DNA of 64,000 nucleotides from CAZEVY01 sp964515555 (lineage in GTDB: Bacteria; Acidobacteriota; Terriglobia; Bryobacterales; Bryobacteraceae), in assembly GCA_964515555.1 (NCBI GenBank), contig CAZEVY010000002.1, positions 111,499-175,498 of the forward strand, read 5' to 3'. Below are positions 53,901 to 60,413 of this stretch, one piece after another. A program made the position numbers and the translations under genes. The notes beneath the pieces were generated by a model. That model was not told where the DNA came from. It ran no database searches and worked only from the letters and a program-made list of their open reading frames with translations. How positions within the stretch are numbered: the first letter of the stretch is position 1; every line of letters starts with the position of its first letter.

Positions 53901-54560
53901 GAACTGCATAACCAGGTGGAAGAGGTGAAGCACCGCGCCGGCGAGTTTCTGAAGATTCGTGCGGTGTGGCGCTTCTTCGAGGCCGAGCGCGACGGCAACG
54001 CCATCCAGTTGTTCGAGGCGGGTGCTCGGTCGGCAGCGCACACGTTCCGCTTCGGCCGCCAGCCGAAGGCGGACGGCCTCTGCCTGAGCGACTTCGTGCT
54101 TCCGGTCGACGAGAACGGCCGGCGCGACCACATCGCGCTGCTGGTGACGACGGCGGGCGCGGGCGTGCGCGAGCGCTGCGAGGCGGCCAAGTCGGCGGGC
54201 GATTATCTGTATTCGCACGCCTTGCAGGCGCTGGCGATCGAATCGGCCGAAGGCGCCGCCGAGTGGCTCCATCGGCGGTTGCGCGAGGAGTGGGGCTTCC
54301 CGGATCACCCCGGCATGACGATGCAAGAGCGCTTTTCATCGCGTTATCGGGGGAAGCGCTACAGCTTCGGCTACCCGGCATGTCCGAACCTGGAGGATCA
54401 GGAAGGAATCTGGAAGCTGCTCGCGCCCGAGGAGATCGGGGTGCAACTGACCGAGGGCTTCATGATGGACCCGGAGGCCAGCGTCAGCGCCCTGGTGTTC
54501 CATCATCCGGATTGCACGTATTTCACAGCCGCCGAGGTGGAGCAGCCGGTCGGAGTATAA
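50982..54560 (+). CDS. metH: Cobalamin-dependent methionine synthase
   Basis: Transfers methyl from methyltetrahydrofolate to homocysteine through cob(I)alamin. 1192 residues with all four modules. The homocysteine domain (1-330) has zinc cysteines in GLNCATGP and GGCCGTTPDH. The pterin domain (about 345-610) contains ERTNMIGSRAF. The cobalamin domain has DVHDIGKN with ligand His765. The activation domain (about 900-1192) contains RYSFGYPACPNLEDQ. TAGAAT (50958-50963) may be its -10. No cobalamin riboswitch was found upstream. Confidence 0.97.
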   Translation: MNSPADRRRALLDSLENRILVLDGAMGTMLFAAQLTVADYGGPQFEGCPEHLNYSRPDVVLGIHRAYLDAGADIVETNTFQSSPIVLAEFGLEAEAEAISRRAAELARQAAAEFSTAARPRFVAGAMGPTTKTISVTGGVTFDELREGYYRVARGLVAGGADILLVETCNDTRTVKAALLGLQRLFAEIGDRVPVMVSATIEPMGTMLAGQTIDAFYTSVSHMDLLSVGLNCATGPEFMTDHLRTLDQMSSTRLSCYPNAGLPNPEGRYDETPETLARQLERFVGHGWINLVGGCCGTTPDHIRAIARMVEGAKPRTPRPNPRRSYYSGTELVEAEESARPLLVGERTNMIGSRAFKKLVNEEKWDEASEIARRQVRGGAHIIDVCLQQSERDELPDIPKFYDQLIRKLRAPIMIDTTDPRAVELALTYCQGKSVINSINLEDGEEKFERVCPMVRSYGAAVVVGCIDEDPQQAQAFTRERKLEVAERSYRLLTEKYGIPPEDIIFDPLVFPCATGDENYIGGAVETIEGVTLIRERLPHVKTILGVSNVSFGMPAAAREVINSVFLYHATKAGLDLAIVNTEKIERFASIPEEERRLAEDLLFNTPPVDIPEGHPQAELLRTAPLDWREQSREQKIAVNQFHIAATAEHFRHATGAAKTKAAGLPLDERLSNYIIEGTRDGLVADLEIKLRETPDPLAIINGPLMAGMTEVGRLFNNNELIVAEVLQSAEAMKAAVAYLEPFMEKSADSSRGKLLLATVKGDVHDIGKNLVEIILSNNGFQVVNLGIKVPPETLIAACQQHRPDAVGLSGLLVKSAQQMVITAEAFREAGIRLPLLVGGAALSEKFTMSKIAPSYAAPTFYARDAMTGLALMNAVMDPAGRDRLFAQHTVSEIGALAEASAAERAPAGESRSAKVRIDLPIPPAPYTDRRVRDLRHLAEIWTYVNPQMLYGRHLGFKGNFEKLLAARDPKALELHNQVEEVKHRAGEFLKIRAVWRFFEAERDGNAIQLFEAGARSAAHTFRFGRQPKADGLCLSDFVLPVDENGRRDHIALLVTTAGAGVRERCEAAKSAGDYLYSHALQALAIESAEGAAEWLHRRLREEWGFPDHPGMTMQERFSSRYRGKRYSFGYPACPNLEDQEGIWKLLAPEEIGVQLTEGFMMDPEASVSALVFHHPDCTYFTAAEVEQPVGV

Positions 54561-54643
54561 GGCGACAGATCGGCACGGTCTCCGCCGCCCGCCGGCACGA
54601 CACTGGCGTCGGCTCGCGCCCCATCCGATATAATCGGATTTCC

Positions 54644-56308
54644 GTGAGAATCAGCCGAATTGGCCCGGCCGCGCTGCTCGCCCTCGCGCTCTCCGCCCAG
54701 GAGCCGCGCCTGTTCCAGATGGAGCCGATCGCGGTTCAGAAGCGCCACGCGCTCGTGGTCGGCAACACCACCTACCAGAACGTTACCTCCCTTAAGAACC
54801 CCGCCAACGACGCCAAGTCCATGGCCGCCGAACTGCGGCGTCTCCAGTTCGACGTCGTCGCGCTCAACAACCTCTCGCGCCGCGACCTGGCGCGCGCCAT
54901 CGACCAGTTCACCTCCAAGCTCGCCAGCGGTGACTTCGGATTCTTCTACTTCGCCGGACACGGCCTCCAGGTCCAGAACAAGAGCTATATCGTCCCGGTC
55001 GACTACACGCCGGCCACCGAAGCCGACGTACCCTACGACACCTATCCCGCCGAGCAGCTGCGCGACAAGATGGAATACAGCTCGGCGCGCCTGCGGGTCA
55101 TCGTGCTGGACGCCTGCCGCAACAACCCCTTCCGTGGCCGCTACCGCAATACCAATGCCGGCCTGGCCGCGATGGGATCCAACGCCGAAGGCACCTACAT
55201 CGCCTACGCCACCGCCGACAACGACGTCGCCGACGACAATCCCGACGGGACCAACGGACTCTTCACCAGGTACCTGATCGAGGCGCTGCGCACGCCGGGA
55301 CTCGACCTCAAGGGAATCTTCGAGCGCACCAAGGAGGCCGTCTATACCGCCTCGGCCGCGCTCGGCCGCCGCCAGCGGCCATTCACCTACGACGGTGTCA
55401 TCGGACGCTTCTTCTTCGCGCCTCCGGTCGCGCCTCCGCCCCCCGACACGGCCGCCATGGAACTCGCTTTGTGGAACGCCGTCGAGAAGGAGAACGTCGC
55501 CAGCCTCTACAAGGAGTATCTCGACCGTTATCCCAACGGCCAGTTCGCCAGCGTCGCTCGACTGCGCCTCGCCCGGGAGGCGCCCCCTAAGCCCGCGCCC
55601 TCCCGGCCCTCGATCGACCCCGCGCGGCCCGTGGTCGACCCCGCGCCGCCTTCACGTTGGACCGACGCCGGCGGCATGGAGTACGTCTTCATCCCGCCGG
55701 GAACTTTCCAGATGGGCTGCTCCGAAGGCGACGCCGAGTGCCTCGGCCACGAGAAACCCATGCGGCAGGTGACCATCACCAGAGGCTTCTACATCGGCAA
55801 GACCGAGGTGAGCGTCGCCGCCTATCGGGCCTTCGCGCGCGCCCGCAACGTCACCCCTCCCTCGCTCGGCACCACGGACCGCGACCCCGTCTACGCCGTC
55901 GAGTGGGGCGATGCGAAACGCTACTGCGAATGGGCCGGCGGCCGCTTGCCGACCGAGGCCGAATTGGAGTACGCCGCCCGCGCCGGGGTCGCCGCCCCGC
56001 GCTACGGACCCCTCGACCAGATCGCCTGGCACTCCGGCAACTCCGGCGGCAAAGTGCACCCGCTCGGCGAGAAACTCCCGAACCGGTTCGGACTCTACGA
56101 CATGATCGGCAACGTCCTGGAGTGGGTCGCCGACGCCTACGCGCAATACTCGCCGGGGCCGCAGACCGATCCTCCGGGACCGGGCTCGGGCGACACCCGT
56201 TTGCAACGCGGCGGCGCTTATATGCTCGCCGCCGACTGGCACCGCGCCTCCTCGCGATTGAGCGGCAACGCGCCCGGCGTCGTCGGCATCCGCTGCGTTC
56301 GCGACTGA
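54644..56308 (+). CDS. Caspase-like (C14) protease fused to FGE-sulfatase-type domain
   Basis: 554 residues with a signal peptide (RIGPAALLALALSAQEPR). The N-terminal caspase/p20 domain (about 30-270) has RHALVVGNTTY, catalytic His in FFYFAGHGLQ and Cys in VIVLDACRNNPF. After a Pro-rich linker comes a formylglycine-generating-enzyme-like domain (about 340-554): MEYVFIPPGTFQMG, GKTEVSVAAYRAF, GGRLPTEAELEYAAR and LYDMIGNVLEWV. The FGE fold in such fusions is usually a recognition domain rather than an oxidase. The GTG at 54644 is ten bases after TATAAT, and the longer frame overlaps metH and is rejected. Confidence 0.88.
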   Translation: MRISRIGPAALLALALSAQEPRLFQMEPIAVQKRHALVVGNTTYQNVTSLKNPANDAKSMAAELRRLQFDVVALNNLSRRDLARAIDQFTSKLASGDFGFFYFAGHGLQVQNKSYIVPVDYTPATEADVPYDTYPAEQLRDKMEYSSARLRVIVLDACRNNPFRGRYRNTNAGLAAMGSNAEGTYIAYATADNDVADDNPDGTNGLFTRYLIEALRTPGLDLKGIFERTKEAVYTASAALGRRQRPFTYDGVIGRFFFAPPVAPPPPDTAAMELALWNAVEKENVASLYKEYLDRYPNGQFASVARLRLAREAPPKPAPSRPSIDPARPVVDPAPPSRWTDAGGMEYVFIPPGTFQMGCSEGDAECLGHEKPMRQVTITRGFYIGKTEVSVAAYRAFARARNVTPPSLGTTDRDPVYAVEWGDAKRYCEWAGGRLPTEAELEYAARAGVAAPRYGPLDQIAWHSGNSGGKVHPLGEKLPNRFGLYDMIGNVLEWVADAYAQYSPGPQTDPPGPGSGDTRLQRGGAYMLAADWHRASSRLSGNAPGVVGIRCVRD

Positions 56309-56352
56309 ACGCCGGCTGCCGCCCGCGCGTAAGATAAAGAAGAGGTCTTACC

Positions 56353-57978
56353 ATGACCGCCCTGATTCCACTCCTCGTCCTACTCTTTCAAACCCCCGGC
56401 GAGCCCAAACTCGCCACGCTCGAAGGCGTAGTCACTCACGCCGCAACGAAAACCCCCATCCGAAAAGCCAAGGTCACCCTCACCCCTCTCGGCGCCCCAG
56501 CCGACACCGGCGCCAGCGGCGAAACCGGCGACGACGGCAAGTTCCTCCTCAAGGACGTCAAGCCCGGACGATACCGTCTCAACGCCGAGAAGGCCGGCTA
56601 CGAGAACACCGCCTACGGCGCGCGGCGGCCCGGCGAATCCCAAGGCCAGGCGCTCCGTGTCGATGCCGGCACCTCGCTCAGCAGGCTCGACATCGCCCTG
56701 CCTAAGCACGGCGTTATCGCCGGCAAGGTATTCGACGCCGACAACGAGCCCGCTCCCAAGGCGCTCGTCATGGCGCTCGTCAACATCTACGTCCAGAACG
56801 GCCGCCGCTCGCGCATCCCGCGCGGCTCGGTTCCGGTGATGTCGAACGACATCGGCGAATACCGCATCGGCGAGCTCCCGCCGGGCAAGTACATCGTCTG
56901 CGCGATCCCGCTCGCGTTTCTCCAGCCGTCGACCGACATCAAGGAATCCAAGCCCAAGACCGAGGACGCCAACTCGACCACCTGCTACCCGAACGTGCCC
57001 CAGATGAACGACGCCACGGTGATCGAGATCAAGGACGCCAGCGAAATCCCCGGAACCGACCTCCGCTTGATCCGCACAAAGACCGTCAGTGTTCAAGGCC
57101 GCATTGCGGGCGTGCCGCCCGGCGCCGGCACTATCACGATTCTCAATCTCAACACCCCCACGTCCGGTCGCATGGGCAACGCCATCCATCCGCGCGCCAT
57201 CGTCCAGACCGCCGACGGCCGCTTCGACTTCAAGAACGTGCCGCCGGGCTCCTACATCCTCCACACGCTGCCGACCGGACTCGGTAACGCGCCCTTCGTC
57301 GTCAAACAGCCGCTCAACGTCGGCGATCAGCCCATCACCGATCTTGTCGTCCAGGCGCTTACGCCCTTCGAGGTCAAGGCGAAGATCGCCGCCGAACCCG
57401 GACCGGAGCTGAAGATCGGCTCCATCCGCGTCGTCATGACGCCCGCCGACGACATCACTTCGGCGCTCGCCATGGGAACCGCCAACGCCGACGGCGACCT
57501 CACGCTCGCCAATGTCGTGCCGGGACGTTATCGCGTAGCCTTCACCGGATTGCCGCCGACGCACTACATCCGCGAGATCCGCGCCGGCGACCAGGTGGCT
57601 CCGGGCGACGAATTCGACATTCCCAATGCCAGCACAGTGGTCTCGTTCGCGCTGGCTGTGGCCAAGGGTGAAATCAACGGTGTCGCGCACAACGACAAGG
57701 GCGAGCCGGTGGCCGGCGCCCACGTCGGCCTGGTACCCGATCCGCGCCGGCCGTTCCGCCTGCGCGTCGGCCGCACCGATCAGAACGGCTCTTTCCGCAT
57801 CACTGCTGTGCCGCCGGGCGAGTACCAGTTGCTCGCGCTCGATTCCGTCGAGCAGGGTTCGCTCGAAGACGACGAGTTCCTCAAGCCGCTGCGGTCGAAG
57901 ATGAAAAAGGTGCGTGTCGACGAGGGCGGCGCCCAGTCGTTCCAGTTGGCGGTCCTGCCCGGCGTGGCCGCTCCCTAG
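56353..57978 (+). CDS. Secreted carboxypeptidase-regulatory-like domain protein
   Basis: 541 residues with a short N-terminal hydrophobic signal (LIPLLVLLFQ). Several carboxypeptidase-regulatory-like β-sandwich modules occur: EGVVTHAATKTPIRKAKVTL with DDGKFLLKDVKPGRYRL, IAGKVFDADNEPAPKALV, and INGVAHNDKGEPVAGAHVGL with GSFRITAVPPGEYQLLALD. Such proteins bind or scaffold surface structures; no catalytic site is visible. It starts 44 bases after the caspase-FGE gene, probably in one operon. Confidence 0.86.
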   Translation: MTALIPLLVLLFQTPGEPKLATLEGVVTHAATKTPIRKAKVTLTPLGAPADTGASGETGDDGKFLLKDVKPGRYRLNAEKAGYENTAYGARRPGESQGQALRVDAGTSLSRLDIALPKHGVIAGKVFDADNEPAPKALVMALVNIYVQNGRRSRIPRGSVPVMSNDIGEYRIGELPPGKYIVCAIPLAFLQPSTDIKESKPKTEDANSTTCYPNVPQMNDATVIEIKDASEIPGTDLRLIRTKTVSVQGRIAGVPPGAGTITILNLNTPTSGRMGNAIHPRAIVQTADGRFDFKNVPPGSYILHTLPTGLGNAPFVVKQPLNVGDQPITDLVVQALTPFEVKAKIAAEPGPELKIGSIRVVMTPADDITSALAMGTANADGDLTLANVVPGRYRVAFTGLPPTHYIREIRAGDQVAPGDEFDIPNASTVVSFALAVAKGEINGVAHNDKGEPVAGAHVGLVPDPRRPFRLRVGRTDQNGSFRITAVPPGEYQLLALDSVEQGSLEDDEFLKPLRSKMKKVRVDEGGAQSFQLAVLPGVAAP

Positions 57979-58001
57979 CGGCGTTCCAGGGGACGCGACG
58001 C

Positions 58002-58655
58002 TTACGGACTCACGTACACGATATCGCCCCAGTCGCCTCTCTCGATCTGGCGGATAGTCTTGCGGTCGCACTGCCGCCGGGAGACGAGCATTCGGGTGCC
58101 GTCCTCACCGGCCACGAAGTCCAGGCGAAACCACAGGCCGTTGCGTTTGTCGAACTCCAGGAGCTCGCCGGCCTGCACGAAGTTTCCCTCCCGCTCCGGG
58201 GGCCGCCACCGGCGTTGTTCGGCGTAACGCAGCAGGCCCGTCTTCGGATGGACGTACAGGCCCTGCACAGGCCACTCGGAACCCAATCTATGCCGCTGGT
58301 AGACCACTTTGCCGACGGCGAACGTGTCAGTTGCCACGAAGTCCGGCACATGTTGCAGAACATGAAACCCAATGGCCGACCGGGTATCGATGGCCGCGCA
58401 TACCTCGCCGTAGACTTTGCACCAGGGGCGGCCCACCTGCTTCCGAAGATAGCGCTCCAGGGGCGCGAGATTCTCGTTCAGGTGCTTGCCGCGACCGCCG
58501 GGGAAGTCGCGGCGGGCGCCGCTATCGTAGTCTTCCCCCTCGGCGACGGCGCTCGTCAGCCCGCCGCCCCGCAGTCTCATCGCCGTATCCCGATTGGGCA
58601 TGCGGGAGCCCCTTCGAGGGCGTTCAACAATGACCTTGTGCAAATCGGATCGCAC
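58002..58655 (-). CDS. Conserved protein of unknown function
   Basis: 217 residues, basic, no signal peptide. The start RSDLHKVIVERPRRGSR and the segment KHLNENLAPLERYLRKQVG followed by RPWCKVYGEVCAAID are the kind of motif seen in a conserved unknown of planctomycetes and relatives. The GTG at 58655 is preferred because AAGGAAGG lies five bases upstream; an ATG at 58697 has none. It is preceded by a strong promoter and a 5' leader of about 110 nt. The function is unknown. Its GC content appears lower than that of neighbouring genes, so transfer is possible. Confidence 0.72.
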   Translation of the reverse strand: MRSDLHKVIVERPRRGSRMPNRDTAMRLRGGGLTSAVAEGEDYDSGARRDFPGGRGKHLNENLAPLERYLRKQVGRPWCKVYGEVCAAIDTRSAIGFHVLQHVPDFVATDTFAVGKVVYQRHRLGSEWPVQGLYVHPKTGLLRYAEQRRWRPPEREGNFVQAGELLEFDKRNGLWFRLDFVAGEDGTRMLVSRRQCDRKTIRQIERGDWGDIVYVSP

Positions 58656-58773
58656 GATGCCTTCCTTTCGATGCGGCTTTTCGGCCGTACCCGGCATCGT
58701 GCCCGTGAGGCGACGAGCCGGGCGTCTAACGGACGCGGTTCGATGTCATGTGTGTTGGCTAACGGACTCGATC

Positions 58774-58802
58774 AGTATACAGCACGTGGAGGTGGTGGTC
58801 AA
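58774..58802 (-). promoter_or_regulatory. Sigma-70-type promoter of the unknown gene at 58.0 kb
   Basis: On the minus strand TTGACC (58797-58802) and TATACT (58774-58779) are separated by 17 bases, among the best promoter matches in the window. The start codon lies about 110 bases from the expected transcription start. Confidence 0.7.
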
Positions 58803-58821
58803 GAGATTTTGTTGATATGGC

Positions 58822-60342
58822 TCAGCCCCAGTAACTTCGATCCAGACTCCGGTACTGCACCGCCTCGGCGACGTGCTTGGCCGAAACACGCTCGGCACGA
58901 TCCAGATCCGCGATCGTGCGCGCGACCTTGAGAATCCGGTCGTGCGCCCGGGCTGAGAAGCCCATCTTGCGCGCAGCCAGCTCGAGCGTCCGCTCGCCGC
59001 CGTCGTCGAGCGAACACCACTTGCGCAGAAGCCGGGGCGGGATGTGCGCGTTATAGAATCCGCGTGCGTGCTGGATCGCGCGGGCGGCCTCCACCCGGAG
59101 ACGCATCTCCGCCGAAGTGGCGCCGTTCGATTCCCCGCGGAGCTCTTTGTACGGCACCGCCGGCACTTCGATATGCAAGTCGATGCGGTCGAGCAGCGGC
59201 CCGGAGATCTTACCGAGGTAACGCTGGATCATCGCCGGAGTGCAGCGGCAATCTCTGGAGGGGTCGGAAAAGTAACCGCACTGACAGGGATTCATGGCCG
59301 AAAGCAGAAGCACGCGCGCCGGGAAGGAAAGCGTCATGTTCGCCCTCGCAATCGTCACCGATCCTTCTTCGAGCGGCTGTCGCAACTGCTCCAATACGTT
59401 GCGTGGAAACTCCGGCAACTCGTCGAGAAACAGCACCCCGTTGTGAGCCAGCGAGGCTTCCCCCGGCCTTGGCGTTCCCATGCCGCCGCCGATCAGACCC
59501 GCATCGGAGACCGTGTGGTGCGGCGCCCGGAAGGGCCGCTCTGTGAGCAGGCCCCGCCCCTTCGGCAGCGTCCCGGCCACACTGTGAATCTGCGTCGTCT
59601 CCAGCGCCTCCTGAAACGTCAGCGGTGGAAGAATACCCGCCAGTCGCTTTGCCAGCATCGTCTTTCCCGACCCGGGCGGACCGACCATCAACACGTTGTG
59701 CGCTCCCGCGGCAGCGACTTCCAACGCACGCTTCGCCGTCTGCTGTCCCCGGACCTCGGCGAAATCAGCCAGCGGAGTCCGCGCCGACGGCTCCGCCCGA
59801 ATCGAAACCGCTACCGCTTGCGCCCCCTCGGCGCCGTTCAGAAACCCGACGACTTGCGCCAGGTGAGACATGCCGAGCACCCGCACACCCTCGACCACCG
59901 CGCCCTCGGCGGCATTCTCGGCCGGCACCACCAGCTTCGCGATGCCGTTGCGGCGCGCGCATACCGCCATCGAGAGTACTCCGCGCACCGGCCGCAACGA
60001 CCCGTCCAGCGAGAGCTCGCCGGCGAACAAACACGACTCCGCCCCGCCGATCGTTCCCATCGCACCCAGGATTCCCAGCGCCATCGGAAGGTCGAATCCG
60101 GCGCCCTCCTTGCGCACGTTGGCCGGCGCCAAGTTGATGGTCACCGACTTGGCGGGATAGCCGAAGCCGGAGTTCAAGAGCGCCGATTTGATGCGCTCGC
60201 GGCTCTCGCGCACAGCCGTGTCGGGCATGCCGACGGTGACGAACTCGCGCGAGGAACCGGAAGGGTACATGTCGACTTCGACGTCGATGAGGTGCGCCTC
60301 GATGCCGTAGACAGCCGCACTTCGGGTGCGATAGAGGGCCAC
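58822..60342 (-). CDS. comM: YifB/ComM-family Mg-chelatase-like AAA ATPase
   Basis: 506 residues. The N-terminal Lon-like S16 fold (about 1-160) precedes the AAA core with Walker A VGPPGSGKTMLAKRL and Walker B GVLFLDELPEF. A Cys cluster follows in MNPCQCGYFSDPSRDCRC, and the C-terminal helicase-type domain ends in AEAVQYRSLDRSYWG. ComM is a branch-migration helicase in natural transformation; other family members are uncharacterised. The GTG at 60342 is chosen because the longer frame would overlap the receptor gene. No ribosome site is obvious. Confidence 0.9.
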   Translation of the reverse strand: MALYRTRSAAVYGIEAHLIDVEVDMYPSGSSREFVTVGMPDTAVRESRERIKSALLNSGFGYPAKSVTINLAPANVRKEGAGFDLPMALGILGAMGTIGGAESCLFAGELSLDGSLRPVRGVLSMAVCARRNGIAKLVVPAENAAEGAVVEGVRVLGMSHLAQVVGFLNGAEGAQAVAVSIRAEPSARTPLADFAEVRGQQTAKRALEVAAAGAHNVLMVGPPGSGKTMLAKRLAGILPPLTFQEALETTQIHSVAGTLPKGRGLLTERPFRAPHHTVSDAGLIGGGMGTPRPGEASLAHNGVLFLDELPEFPRNVLEQLRQPLEEGSVTIARANMTLSFPARVLLLSAMNPCQCGYFSDPSRDCRCTPAMIQRYLGKISGPLLDRIDLHIEVPAVPYKELRGESNGATSAEMRLRVEAARAIQHARGFYNAHIPPRLLRKWCSLDDGGERTLELAARKMGFSARAHDRILKVARTIADLDRAERVSAKHVAEAVQYRSLDRSYWG

Positions 60343-60413
60343 ATTAGAAAGTGCGCCGAGGCGGGAACTGGTCTCACCAATTCCCCGTCTTGCTTTGGCC
60401 CCGCCCGAATCGC

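Noticed and set aside
50898..54326. 1142-codon minus-strand open frame
   Set aside because: It is antisense to metH, which has all expected modules.
53966..54643. N-terminal extension of the caspase-FGE protein
   Set aside because: The extension runs inside metH in another frame; the GTG at 54644 follows TATAAT and begins a signal peptide.
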